DNA of 64,000 nucleotides from Methanosarcina barkeri str. Wiesmoor (GTDB lineage: Archaea; Halobacteriota; Methanosarcinia; Methanosarcinales; Methanosarcinaceae): contig NZ_CP009526.1 of the NCBI RefSeq assembly GCF_000969985.1, positions 930,001-994,000 of the forward strand, read 5' to 3'. The notes below the pieces were generated by a model, which was not told the origin of the DNA, ran no database searches, and saw nothing but the letters and a program-made list of their open reading frames with translations. The first letter of the stretch is position 1; each line of letters begins with the position of its first letter. Made by a program: the position numbers and the translations under genes. Below, in pieces: positions 45,689 through 55,194 of the stretch.

Positions 45689-47704
45689 ATGGAAGGCTTA
45701 ATATTTATTGCTCCTTCAGCAGGCATTATAAGCCTGGCCTTCGCTACCTTTTTCGCTAACAATGTCCTCAAAGAACATACTGGAAGTAAAAGGATGCAGG
45801 AAATTGCTGGCGCAATTCAGGAAGGGTCCGTGGCCTATTTAAGTCGTCAGTACAGAACGATCGCAATGGTTTCGACCATGCTCATGGTCTTGATTCTCTT
45901 TTTGTTTGATGATGGGCTTAAAGTTGCAGTAAGTTTTCTGGCAGGAGCTATAAGTTCTACTGCTGCTGGCTATATTGGAATGAGTGTTTCGGTTCGAGCA
46001 AATGTCAGGACTGCTTACGCTGCTTCAAGCGGGATTGAAAAAGCGTTATCTGTTGCATTTCGAGGAGGGGCTATCACAGGGCTTGCTGTAGTAGGGCTTG
46101 CACTTCTTGGAACAAGCGGGTTTTATATTCTCTACGGGGACGTAAACTTGGTTGTAGGGTTCGGTTTTGGTGCCAGCCTTATCAGTCTTTTTGCAAGAGT
46201 AGGTGGAGGAATATTTACTAAAGCTGCGGATGTTGGCGCGGATCTTGTAGGCAAGATAGAAGTCGGGGTCCCTGAAGATGACCCGAGAAACCCTGCCGTA
46301 ATTGCTGACAACGTAGGAGATAACGTAGGCGATTGTGTAGGTATGGGAGCCGACCTTTTCGAGACCTATGTTGTAACTTCTCTGGCTGCGATGCTGCTCG
46401 GCTCCCTTATAGTAAATGTTTACGAAAATGCGATCCTTTATCCTCTTGTATTGGGATCAACCGCAATTTTTGCATCCATTATATCCATGTTCTTTGTGAA
46501 GCTCGGAAGAGAAGGAAATGTTATGAAGGCTCTTTATAAGGGCGTAGCTGGTTCAGTAATTATCAGCCTGGTATCATTTTACTTCGTTACCAATTCCCTT
46601 ATGGGCAATCCAGGGCTTTATTATGCGGCATTCATTGGCATCATTATTATGGTGCTTATGGTTGTTATCACGGAATACTACACCTCCACAAGATACAGAC
46701 CTGTCAAGAGTATTGCATCGTTTTCCGAAACCGGAGCTGCAACCAATATTATCTCAGGACTGTCCATAGGCTTTGAGAGCACGCTCTTGCCTACCGTGGT
46801 AATTGTTGTCGGGATTCTTGCCTCGTACTTTATCGTAGGTGGAACAACTAACCCGGAAATAGGTCTTTATGGGATTGCTATCTCAGCCGTTGCAATGCTC
46901 TCAACTACAGGTATGGTCGTTGCGCTGGATTCTTACGGTCCTATTACTGACAACGCCGGAGGAATCGTCCAGATGGCAAAGCTTCCAGCCCATATCAGGA
47001 AAGTCACGGATGCACTTGATGCGGTGGGAAACACTACAAAAGCGGTTACTAAAGGATATGCTATAGGTTCGGCTGCTCTCGGTGCACTTGCTCTTTTTGC
47101 GGATTACCGGAATAAGGTAAACCTTGGAGGACAGTCCCTGAACCTGGATGACCCGGTCGTGCTTGCAGGGCTGCTACTTGGAGCACTGCTGCCCTTCATA
47201 TTCAGTGCAGTAACCATGAGATCAGTAGGAAGAGCTGCATTTGAAATCGTAAATGAAGTTCGAAGACAATTTAGAGAGGTCCCCGGAATTATGGATGGGA
47301 CTGCAAGACCAGATTACGGACGCTGTGTTGACATCGCTACAAAAGCTGCACTTCAGAAAATGACACTACCAGGTTTTCTTGCCATACTCGCGCCCTTATT
47401 GGTTGGCTTCTTGCTGGGCCCGAAAGCCCTGGCAGGCCTCCTTATAGGGCTCATAGTAGTCGGGTTTATGGTCGCCCTTCTGATGGATAACGGAGGAGGG
47501 GCCTGGGATAATGCAAAAAAACTGATTGAAGATGGAGCACATGGGGGAAAAGGCTCGGAAGCCCATAAGGCTGCAATAGTAGGGGATACGGTAGGTGATC
47601 CTTTCAAGGATACTGCAGGACCTGCCCTTAACGCCCTTATTAAAGTCGTAAACATGGTAGCAATTCTCTTCTCTTCCCTTATAATGGGCAAAGGACTTTT
47701 CTAA
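45689..47704 (+). CDS. hppA: K+-independent-type H+-translocating membrane pyrophosphatase
   Basis: The 671-aa protein has the usual length and about 16 membrane segments. The catalytic motifs are canonical: [20 protein letters not shown] (about 192-211), [15 protein letters not shown] (about 411-425), and [12 protein letters not shown] with [14 protein letters not shown] at the end. The diagnostic segment reads [10 protein letters not shown], with Lys451 and a Thr three residues later, as in K+-independent proton pumps such as that of Rhodospirillum rubrum. It uses PPi from biosynthesis to energise the membrane. AGGAAATTT precedes the ATG. An orphan gene start lies 84 bp after its stop. Confidence 0.95.
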   Translation: MEGLIFIAPSAGIISLAFATFFANNVLKEHTGSKRMQEIAGAIQEGSVAYLSRQYRTIAMVSTMLMVLILFLFDDGLKVAVSFLAGAISSTAAGYIGMSVSVRANVRTAYAASSGIEKALSVAFRGGAITGLAVVGLALLGTSGFYILYGDVNLVVGFGFGASLISLFARVGGGIFTKAADVGADLVGKIEVGVPEDDPRNPAVIADNVGDNVGDCVGMGADLFETYVVTSLAAMLLGSLIVNVYENAILYPLVLGSTAIFASIISMFFVKLGREGNVMKALYKGVAGSVIISLVSFYFVTNSLMGNPGLYYAAFIGIIIMVLMVVITEYYTSTRYRPVKSIASFSETGAATNIISGLSIGFESTLLPTVVIVVGILASYFIVGGTTNPEIGLYGIAISAVAMLSTTGMVVALDSYGPITDNAGGIVQMAKLPAHIRKVTDALDAVGNTTKAVTKGYAIGSAALGALALFADYRNKVNLGGQSLNLDDPVVLAGLLLGALLPFIFSAVTMRSVGRAAFEIVNEVRRQFREVPGIMDGTARPDYGRCVDIATKAALQKMTLPGFLAILAPLLVGFLLGPKALAGLLIGLIVVGFMVALLMDNGGGAWDNAKKLIEDGAHGGKGSEAHKAAIVGDTVGDPFKDTAGPALNALIKVVNMVAILFSSLIMGKGLF

Positions 47705-47787
47705 TGGAAGAATGTTCTATAAAAAGACTAGTGCTATACTTGACATATGAATAACGTTTATTAATCCTTAAAACTGGATAATTTTTT

Positions 47788-47815
47788 GGAGGGGCCTAAT
47801 GAAAAATTACCTGAC
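47788..47815 (+). other. Orphan ribosome-binding site and start codon
   Basis: GGAGGGG (47788-47794) lies 4-6 bases before ATG (47799), which opens MKNYLT and then runs directly into the antisense of the amidotransferase gene. The quality of the site and the abrupt change suggest the first codons of a gene whose remainder was replaced when the AT-rich amidotransferase gene was inserted. Confidence 0.4.
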
Positions 47816-48967
47816 TTATTCGAGTAATAATTCTTTAAGAATCATTTCTCCTTTACTTCCGTTTAAGTTAGAAACGTCTTTGATTCCGATACTATCAAGT
47901 AATTTTCGTATTTCATCTTTTTGTAGTTTATTCTCATCTTTTAGCCTTATGAGCGCTTTCTCACGAGTAATTAAACCTTCTCTCACCATTTTGGAATAAA
48001 AATCATCTTTTTCGGTCATGTTAAGTGTTTTTATATACATTAAATCTTTTAAATGACTTACACAGCAATCAAATCTCCAGGATGAACTAAATCTACTCGG
48101 ACTTTCCCATTTCAATTCGTGTTTAATTCTTGACAACACTTCATCTTCTTGCCACGGAATGTAATGAAATATATCTACAAATTTGATGTTTGGTGAAAGA
48201 ACTCTGGGTCCAAAACTATAAGGATTCCCATATAAAAATCCTGTTATCATTGTAGGAATACACATTGGGTGGCAATAAGACGGATTTTTTAATATTTCAT
48301 TCGTAATTCCTCCAAAACTTTTTACGCCAAAACTTTTTATTAAGAGATTACTGTAATCTTTCTCTGCTGAAACATTCAGTAATTCCCTTTTAAAAGATAC
48401 GTATTCATATGGATTACCTCCGGTTACTACACATTTCACGTCATACATTTTTGCGTATTTTATTATGTGTGGAAGAATCAGTTTACAAGCGATGCACATC
48501 ATAGGTATAGTTGCAGGAGATGGTTTGCGAAGCCACGAAATAAAATTATGTTTAAATGTTTTTTCGTGAACGTTATTTTTCAATTTGAAACTGACAATAT
48601 CAACGTTTAATGCTTCTACAGCATTGTCTATGTTGGCTTTAGCTTGGGGGTCAGTAAATGGATTTTCGTAATTAACTGCCAAAACTTTTAGGTTATAATC
48701 TTTTACAAGCTTAAGAAGTGTATAACTACTATCCCTTCCGCCACTGATTCCTAACACACAGTCATACTTGTTGCTGTCTTTTCTATGTGAGTACAATAGT
48801 TCTTTAAGTTTTGTTTCGCCCTCATATTGGACTTTTATGTGAGAATGGCAAAAATTACAAACACCATCTTTATCAAAAGTAATATTTGGTGTTGTTTCAG
48901 GTAATATACATCTACTACATCTTTTCAAGTGTTCACAATTTGTCGTAATTTCATCCCCCCACGACAC
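47816..48967 (-). CDS. N-acetyl sugar amidotransferase (WbpG/PseA-like)
   Basis: This 383-aa PP-loop ATP-pyrophosphatase transfers an amide nitrogen to an acetamido sugar during surface-glycan synthesis. A zinc-binding N-terminus carries CSRC (17-20) and CNFC (37-40). The PP-loop is SGGRDSSY (75-82). Further family segments are MMCIACK and FRFDCC-like WRFDCCVSHL. It normally works with a HisH/HisF-type glutaminase pair, which is absent here. The gene is markedly AT-rich, alone, and convergent with hppA, so horizontal acquisition is likely. The start is probably the GTG at 48967 overlapping its GAGG site; a later TTG beginning MKRCSRC is possible. Confidence 0.85.
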   Translation of the reverse strand: MSWGDEITTNCEHLKRCSRCILPETTPNITFDKDGVCNFCHSHIKVQYEGETKLKELLYSHRKDSNKYDCVLGISGGRDSSYTLLKLVKDYNLKVLAVNYENPFTDPQAKANIDNAVEALNVDIVSFKLKNNVHEKTFKHNFISWLRKPSPATIPMMCIACKLILPHIIKYAKMYDVKCVVTGGNPYEYVSFKRELLNVSAEKDYSNLLIKSFGVKSFGGITNEILKNPSYCHPMCIPTMITGFLYGNPYSFGPRVLSPNIKFVDIFHYIPWQEDEVLSRIKHELKWESPSRFSSSWRFDCCVSHLKDLMYIKTLNMTEKDDFYSKMVREGLITREKALIRLKDENKLQKDEIRKLLDSIGIKDVSNLNGSKGEMILKELLLE

Positions 48968-49632
48968 CTCTTTTTAATCTTAATATTCTGTAAATTTATA
49001 ATATGTTTTGACTAAATAAATTTATAATTAACAACTTCTTTTAAAACTAGTTTAATTTAATGATCAACATGTATATGTACAGAATAACTAGACTTAAAAT
49101 TAACTAATTTTAATAATAATTGATGAGTAAGTTCTTATGTGTTTCAGTTACCTTAGTTGCAACTTTTTCGGTTGCAGAGGAGCCTTAAAAAGATTCTCCA
49201 TGTTCCAGGTAATTGTAGGATATGTGAACATTGTATATTTTTGTATTGTAATGACAGGGCATAAAAAAGAAAGCATAGAATTTTACACGGTTGAAATGAA
49301 AACTCGATAGCATTAAACTTTTAGTTTTCTAATTAAACTTATTAAACCCATAGCTGTCTATAATCTGAATTAATAATTACTTATGCAAAGAATTATACTT
49401 AAAATTGAACTAATTTTTTTCCTAATCCAAAAGATTGTGTTTCTTGTTCGTTATGAGAACCTAAGTGTAAATAGTTGCGTTCAAGACTATGGATTACCAT
49501 ATCTATTAAGCCTGATTTTGTACTTCGAGTGCGTAAATCCTGACAAGTAAGTCCTGACAAGTAAGTCCTGATAATAAAAACAATCTTTTCTGAATTAACA
49601 CATTTGAACTAAAAAATAGTATGAGATTATTT

Positions 49633-49730
49633 AATGGCTTACAGTAAATGGCTTACAATAAATAGCTTACAGTAAATGGCTTACAGTAAGTGGCTTACAA
49701 TAAATGGCTTACAGTAAATGGCTTACAGTG
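49633..49730 (+). repeat. 14-bp tandem repeat, seven copies
   Basis: The unit AATGGCTTACAGTA repeats head to tail seven times with single-base variants (AATA, AGTG starts; CAATA ends). Copies start at 49633, 49647, 49661, 49675, 49689, 49703 and 49717. There are no spacers, so it is not a CRISPR array. Confidence 0.85.
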
Positions 49731-49864
49731 AGCTAAAAAGAACTGACAAATGGTTTCTAACTTATAAATGGTCTAAAGAACTCACGATTATTCATAAAGG
49801 CAAAATAAGCAGAAAAAATTGATGACTTTAAAACTTAAGTAGAACGGTAGATAAAAAGATCTAC

Positions 49865-49984
49865 TAATTAGTATAAGTAGTGTGAGCGGGTTGGGGAGTG
49901 GGGGGTCATATGGGGAGTGGGGGGTATGGTATGTGAAAAAAGTTTCCCGCTCACATTACACATTACCCCTATTCAAACTAATTA
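49865..49984. repeat. Palindromic element with a G-quadruplex-prone centre
   Basis: TGTGAGCGGG (49881-49890) pairs perfectly with CCCGCTCACA (49946-49955). Outer arms TAATTAGT (49865-49872) and ACTAATTA (49977-49984) also match. The centre contains four G-tracts, GGGGAGTGGGGGG given twice and separated by TCATAT, capable of a G-quadruplex. No ORF is inside. It could be a small non-autonomous mobile element or a structured regulatory site. Confidence 0.6.
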
Positions 49985-50250
49985 TATAAATAGCTATCCA
50001 TTCTATCCAACTTATTATAATAATAATGTCATATTTGCTTAGCAACCAGGGCTTAGCAACTGAATTTAATCTTTTTAACACATTTTTAACGCATTATTAC
50101 TATGCAATGAATAAAAGTCCTGCGAAGAGTTGAAGAAGACTTTAAAAATCGGCTCTAAGTATTTTAACCTTGGGAAGGATGATTTTCAAGATCTGCTGCG
50201 AACAAGAAACTACGGACGAGAAATTATAATATCTGGTTAAGGGTTTTTAG

Positions 50251-51364
50251 TGCTACCTTCACAGGCTTTTGATTTACGGAGCAGCCTTTACTATAATGGG
50301 ACTTTCGAATGCTGTTATCCCTATCCTTCCAGAGCTTGCGAACCTGAGTAATAATTCCTCTGGAGGATTCGCCTTAAGCCTGCGATTTTCCGCCTACTTT
50401 CTCGGAGCCCTGGGAACAATGCTACCTTTTTGGATTCTTGCGGACAGGTTCGGCAATTTTACGTTCATAGAACTCGGTATCATTCTTACGGTAATTTCAG
50501 GGTTGACAATTCTACTTTCTGAAAACCTCTGAATTCTTTTGATTGCAAGGTTTATAGAAGGTTCTGCCTGTGGAGCTTTCTTCCAGGCTTCCTTTGTCAT
50601 ATTATCCAAATTAAACAATCCAGGGCGCTATCTAGGAGAATTGACTTTTCTTTTCAATGCTGGCCTGGCGACAGGAGCATTTCTCTCGGGGTTGCTGGCA
50701 GATACTTACCTGAAAGGAGCAATCCTGGTCTTTACGATCCTTACTTTCTTTTTGATCACGTACCTGTTTTCCAGATACAGAAGACTGGTTGACCTTGAAA
50801 GCTCAGAGAAAGCAGGTACATTGAAAAGCTCTAGCCTTTTCAGAAAACCTTACAGAGAAACTAAGAAGCTACTCGACCGTAGCAATTTTGGGCTCTGGCT
50901 CAGTTCTTTTCTGCTTAACGGAGCCATTGGGGTGCTTGTAGCCTACTATCCTGACTACATGGGAACTATAACAAAAGCTCAACTTGGAATCTCGATTTCC
51001 AGTCTTTATGTCTGTGCAATGATTACCTCTCTGTTTGGAGGGCATTTTAAAGTAAAGGAAAAAACCTTAATTAAAATTGGACTAGGTTTTTCGGTCCTTG
51101 GTGCTCTCTGCAATAAAATATCCCTTGCTGGGATTTTCAAGCCTCGGAGGAGGATCAGGAGTTCCAACTGTAGGTTTTGCCCTCGCCGTTGCCAGAATGA
51201 ATGCTGACAGAGGTCTTGCAATGGAGTTTTTCAACACTACTATATATGCAGGGCTTTCTCTTGCCCCGATTATTGCAGGATTTTTTATAGATTTTGTGAG
51301 TTTTGAAAAGCTGTTTATAGCAAACGGATGTATCCTTGCAGTTGGTATTATATTGAAGATTTAA
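50251..51364 (+). pseudogene. Decayed MFS transporter gene
   Basis: This aligns end to end with the intact MFS gene at 51719-52873 (GLSNAVIPILPELA, RFIEGSACGAFF, FNAGLATGAFLSG, FNTTIYAGLSLAPIIAGF). It is broken three times. The start codon is lost: the aligned N-terminus begins right after a TAG at 50248. An in-frame TGA at 50530-50532 follows ILLSENL. A frameshift near 51115 moves the last transmembrane region into another frame. The in-frame stop is TGA, not the TAG used for pyrrolysine, so read-through is not expected. It is a recently dead tandem paralogue. Confidence 0.88.
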
Positions 51365-51412
51365 AGATTCGTATTGAAGATTTAAAGATTCGTATTGAAG
51401 ATTTAAAGATTC
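51352..51412 (+). repeat. 21-bp tandem repeat, three copies
   Basis: ATTGAAGATTTAAAGATTCG plus T is repeated at 51352, 51373 and 51394 (the last incomplete). The first copy includes the end of the MFS pseudogene. The rest of the region to 51718 is AT-rich with repeated TTTTTAGAAA phrases and no gene. Confidence 0.8.
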
Positions 51413-51718
51413 CTTTGTAGGAGTATTTAATCAGGTTTTATTTCAATAAGTTTACTTTTATTGAATATCAAGGGATATTGCGTAAGATATTTATTCTACG
51501 GAATTTTCTGATATTCAGGAGGGGGTTTTAGAAATAAGAATATTTTTTAGAAACAGTAGCCGTCTTTAAAAATAAAATTACTTTTTAGAATAATAGTATC
51601 TTTCAGTAGCTTTCAAAATAATAGTAATTCTTAAAAGTAAACGGTTTTAGAAATTAGGGAGAAATAAGGATCGAGTAGAATATCAGCATAGAGTTGAGTA
51701 CATATAATTGGAAGATCT

Positions 51719-52873
51719 ATGAACCTCAAAAAACTAACGCTTTATTCTTCAGTTTTTGCTCTCCAGGGACTCTCAAACGCGGTAATCCCTATTCTTCCGG
51801 AACTTGCTGGAGGGGATAGCGGAGATTTTGTGATTTCAAGCCTTATTTTTTCCGGATACTTTATTGGGGCTTTTCTTGCTCTTGTACCCCTCGGGGTTCT
51901 GGCAGACAGGATCGGAAATCTGAAGGTAATCAGATTCGGAATGCTTCTTACTACTTTAGCAGGTTTTGTTATTACATTTTCGGATATCCCATTGATTCTT
52001 GGGATTTTCAGGTTCTTGGAAGGGGTAGGTTGCGGAGCTTTTTTTCCTGCAGCTTTTTCCATAATTGCAGAATGGGATGACAGTCAGCAAAGTCTTGGGG
52101 AGTTTAACTTCCTGTTAAATGCTGGACTAGCTGCAGGTGTTTTCTTCTCAGGAATGTTTGCCGGTTTTGGAATTAAAACCGCAATAGCCAGCTTCACTTT
52201 CCTTGCAGGGCTCTCCTGCCTTTTCCTTCTCTCAAAAGTCGGAGAACTGCTTTCTCCGAACAGATACGGAAAAGAATTTACGCATTCAGGATACAAAATT
52301 CATGCAAATAGTCAGCAGGACACCTCTTTGCTTTCTGAATTAAAAAGTTACCTGGTAAAGTCCAGGAAAACCATGTTTCAAACCAATTTCGGAAAGATCT
52401 GGGGAATTTCTGTACTTCTTTATGGAGCCACAGGTCTGTTAAATTCGAACTATGCGGATTACAGTGCTAGCTTTCTGACAAAGCCCGAACTCGGGCTGGC
52501 AATTTCAGTTTCTTATCTGGCTGCAATGCTGAGTTCTCTGATTGCAGGCAGGGCAGATATCAACTCTAAGAACATAGTAAGGACAGGAATAATCCTTGCA
52601 GCAGCAGGTATCTTTCTCTCGGTGAAATTGCCTTTATTGGCTTTCTTCCTGATAGGAGCAGGAGGCGGAGCCGCAGTCGTGGGGCTTATTACGGCTGTTT
52701 CCAGTATCAGTTCAAGTGGTTTTGTAATGGGGCTTTTCAATACCGGTATTTATGCAGGGTTAGGGCTGGGCCCGGTTCTTGGGAGCCTTTTCCTTGGACC
52801 TTTAGGTTATGAGACCCTATTTTTTGTAAGTGCCGTTGCGCTGCTTTCAGTGTTCTTTGTGAAACTTACATAA
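51719..52873 (+). CDS. Major facilitator superfamily transporter
   Basis: The 384-aa integral membrane protein has about 12 hydrophobic segments, normal for MFS. The loop between segments 2 and 3 holds the conserved MFS signature as PLGVLADRIGNLKVIRFGM (about 61-79). A central cytoplasmic loop (about 185-220) is charged. The substrate is not identifiable; such carriers export drugs or import small metabolites. A broken paralogue lies 355 bp upstream. The ATG follows GGAAG at a short distance. It appears monocistronic. Confidence 0.85.
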   Translation: MNLKKLTLYSSVFALQGLSNAVIPILPELAGGDSGDFVISSLIFSGYFIGAFLALVPLGVLADRIGNLKVIRFGMLLTTLAGFVITFSDIPLILGIFRFLEGVGCGAFFPAAFSIIAEWDDSQQSLGEFNFLLNAGLAAGVFFSGMFAGFGIKTAIASFTFLAGLSCLFLLSKVGELLSPNRYGKEFTHSGYKIHANSQQDTSLLSELKSYLVKSRKTMFQTNFGKIWGISVLLYGATGLLNSNYADYSASFLTKPELGLAISVSYLAAMLSSLIAGRADINSKNIVRTGIILAAAGIFLSVKLPLLAFFLIGAGGGAAVVGLITAVSSISSSGFVMGLFNTGIYAGLGLGPVLGSLFLGPLGYETLFFVSAVALLSVFFVKLT

Positions 52874-53069
52874 TAATAATTTAAAGTTCCTGAATAAACA
52901 CTCTGAGGCTAAATGCGAAAATATGACAGAAATATAGTTCAGATAATTCCAGTTCTTCACATATGACATAAATGTATTTCAGATAACTCCAGAGCTCCAC
53001 ATAAGTTTTAAAAGGCACAAAAACCCTATGCTATAAATAAAATATAACATTTGAAAATCCGGTGATTAA

Positions 53070-53555
53070 TTGAAAGTAAAGTCAAGAGTTCAGCTAAGGA
53101 AGAATGTCAAGAACAAAATGTTGAAAGACCTCGTATCCACTTTCGGCGAAGAGCTGTCATATCTGGAAGACAAAACTCTGGAAAAGATTACCCTTGAGGA
53201 ATATTCCCTTATTCTGGTGGACGGCAAGCCTTTGCTTTTTGAAATAGAAGGACATGTTTTTCCTACCGTCCGCGGAGCTCTTGAGATGGAACTTCAAAAG
53301 CGTGTTGTAACCGTGGATAAAGGAGCTATCCGTTTTGTTTCAAACGGCGCGGATATTATGGCTCCTGGAATTGTGGGTGCCGATCCTGAAATAAAAGAAG
53401 GAGACCTCGTAATAATAGTGGAAGAGACTCATCAAAAACCTCTTGCAATTGGAAAAGCTATTATGGGGGGGTCGGAAATGGTCGAAGCTACTTCAGGTAA
53501 GGCCATAAAGTCTATATCCCATGTAGGAGACAAGCTCTGGAACACGGAATTCTGA
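53070..53555 (+). CDS. PUA-domain RNA-binding protein
   Basis: The 161-aa protein has an N-terminal alpha/beta domain (MKVKSRVQLRKNVKNKMLKD, about 1-75) and a C-terminal PUA domain (about 77-150). The PUA domain includes RVVTVDKGAIRFVSNGADIM and APGIVGADPEIKEGDLVIIV. It resembles archaeal MCT-1-like proteins, whose eukaryotic relatives act on ribosomes and initiation. The role here is probably in tRNA or ribosome function. It starts at TTG with GGTGATT just upstream. It is followed on the same strand by sepF (170 bp) and a ZPR1 gene. Confidence 0.85.
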   Translation: MKVKSRVQLRKNVKNKMLKDLVSTFGEELSYLEDKTLEKITLEEYSLILVDGKPLLFEIEGHVFPTVRGALEMELQKRVVTVDKGAIRFVSNGADIMAPGIVGADPEIKEGDLVIIVEETHQKPLAIGKAIMGGSEMVEATSGKAIKSISHVGDKLWNTEF

Positions 53556-53725
53556 TAGTTCCCATAAAATACATTTCATTGAACAAAACCTGTGGGCAGG
53601 AAACGCGACCTCCCTTAAATATAATGAAAATCCGGATCAGCTTTATAATAGCAAAATTAATTAATATAGATTTCAATATAGGACAGTGCGATTCGAATTT
53701 TAAAAAATATAATAGGTGCGCATAA

Positions 53726-54106
53726 ATGGCAAAACTTATCGACAAGCTCCTTGGCAGCAATGTAAAAAGTCCAACCAGTCCCGAGGATTACACCGAGATT
53801 GATCTCAGCAAATATGAAGAAGTTCTCGAGGACGAGCCTGCAGAAACTTATGTGAAGATCGCAGAAGTCTCGAATATCAACCAGGTATCTCAGCTCAAGC
53901 AGGAAATTTATAACGGAAATATCTTGATAGTAGATATTTCAAACATCAGAGGTGATGACCTGCTCAGAGATAGAGTTTTAAAAGAGTTGAAAGACGTTAT
54001 TATCGATGTCCATGGGGATATCGCAGGGGTCAAAGGAAATACAGTAATTGTAACCCCTACAGGCATTAAAATCGACAGATCCAAGATTTCTGGTGGAAAA
54101 TATTGA
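53726..54106 (+). CDS. sepF: Cell division protein SepF
   Basis: SepF anchors FtsZ filaments to the membrane in archaea that use FtsZ. The 126-aa protein has an N-terminal amphipathic helix (MAKLIDKLLG) for membrane binding, an acidic linker, and a SepF core (about 42-120). The core contains ILIVDISNIRGDDLLRDRVL and ends GNTVIVTPTGIKI. The C-terminus is basic. Its partner ftsZ is at 37166-38344 in this window. The ATG follows a GGTGCG site. The stop overlaps the TTG start of the next gene (TTGA), so the two are translationally coupled. Confidence 0.92.
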   Translation: MAKLIDKLLGSNVKSPTSPEDYTEIDLSKYEEVLEDEPAETYVKIAEVSNINQVSQLKQEIYNGNILIVDISNIRGDDLLRDRVLKELKDVIIDVHGDIAGVKGNTVIVTPTGIKIDRSKISGGKY

Positions 54107-54744
54107 ATCAGGATTTCTTTAATCAGGAAAGGTTTGAAACAAAAATTTGCTGCCCTCTGTGCCAGGCAGATCTGGTGATGACCTGGCAGAGAGATAACAT
54201 TCCCTATTTCGGGGAGATCATGCATGTCAGTGCAAGGTGTCAGTGCAGTTTCCGTTTTGCAGATACCATGATCCTCTCGGTTAAGGAGCCCATGCGCTAT
54301 GAGATGCCAGTTGAAACCGGTGAAGACCTGAATGCAAGGGTCATCCGTTCAACCTCAGGTACTATCCGCATCCCGGAAATGGGAGTTACCATCGAACCTG
54401 GCTCAGTTTCGGAGTCATATGTAACGAATATTGAAGGCGTACTGCAACGGGTCCGTGATGTTCTTCTGACCGCAAGCCGGTGGGTGCAGGGAGACGAAGA
54501 GAAATCTTCACGCAGCGAGGAGCTCCTTTGTATGCTTGAAGATGTGATCGAGGGAAAGAGAAAAATAACAGTCATAGTTGAAGATCCTTTTGGAAACAGT
54601 GCGATAATTTCAAAGAAAGTAAAGGCTACCAGACTCTCCGAAGAAGAAGCCGAGAAGCTAAACACCGGCATGGTCGTTTTCGATGTTAACAAATCCGAGC
54701 TCGTAAACGATGTCTCAGACAATGTTCAGCCCCTCGGAGACTAA
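54103..54744 (+). CDS. ZPR1-type zinc-finger protein
   Basis: The 213-aa archaeal ZPR1 protein carries a 4-Cys zinc finger at the N-terminus (CPLCQADLVMTWQ, then SARCQCSFRF). The ZPR1 beta/alpha domain follows, with RVIRSTSGTIRIPEMGVTIE and DPFGNSAII. Eukaryotic ZPR1 is a chaperone for the translation factor eEF1A, and the archaeal protein may do the same for aEF1A. It begins at a TTG overlapping the sepF stop by 4 bases. Coupling to sepF is conserved-looking but its meaning is unknown. Confidence 0.85.
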   Translation: MNQDFFNQERFETKICCPLCQADLVMTWQRDNIPYFGEIMHVSARCQCSFRFADTMILSVKEPMRYEMPVETGEDLNARVIRSTSGTIRIPEMGVTIEPGSVSESYVTNIEGVLQRVRDVLLTASRWVQGDEEKSSRSEELLCMLEDVIEGKRKITVIVEDPFGNSAIISKKVKATRLSEEEAEKLNTGMVVFDVNKSELVNDVSDNVQPLGD

Positions 54745-55194
54745 TTCTTTTTTCCGGTTTTTCACAGCCTGATAAATTCCGAGGGCATACTTCCAATATA
54801 GTTATTAACTTCTATTTCATAAAGGCAGGCATACTGATGGCTATGAAGGTAATTTCACATTAGAATGCCACATTCTCAAGGCTCCGTCTCTCAAAATGTC
54901 ACCCCTCAAAATGTGACTTCCTGGAAAACCTTCTATATTTCTGGAGAGACGGAAAACCAGGTCAATTTAAAAATCTATTTGATTAATTTAATATTTATTT
55001 GATTAATTTAGTATTTATTTGATCAACTTGCCTACATTGATTTAATTAATGTCTACTTGATCAAATTAACATCTACTTGGTCAATTTAAACACTTGTCTA
55101 ATTAGTTTGATAACTTGTTTGATTAATTTGAGTTTGTTCAATTAATTTAAGAATTTAAAAATTATTTCAGATTGCTATATAATACGGTGAAGGT
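54745..55194. other. AT-rich spacer with degenerate repeats before proS
   Basis: AAAATGTSAC is duplicated near 54894-54916. From about 54970 to 55150 a phrase of the form TTATTTGATTAATTTAGTAT recurs about seven times with drift (period about 18-22). A TATA-like GCTATATAATACG lies only about 20 bp before the proS ATG, too close for a normal leader. No gene seen. Confidence 0.45.

Larger units (their letters stand above)
48968..50250. other. Long AT-rich intergenic region
   Basis: About 1.3 kb without a gene. It holds duplicated phrases (AAGTCCTGACAAGT near 49545-49570), a 14-bp tandem repeat (49633-49730) and a G-rich palindrome (49865-49984). The rest is AT-rich and featureless. Confidence 0.4.

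Noticed and set aside
47799-47999. 66-codon plus-strand ORF after hppA
   Set aside because: Only the first six codons and the ribosome-binding site look genuine; the rest is the antisense of the amidotransferase gene with Ser/Leu-rich shadow composition.
49633-49730. Possible CRISPR array
   Set aside because: Units are contiguous 14-bp repeats without spacers, and there are no cas genes.
50530-50532. In-frame stop in the MFS gene as a read-through or recoded codon
   Set aside because: The codon is TGA, not the TAG used for pyrrolysine, there is no selenocysteine context, and the gene also has a frameshift and no start.
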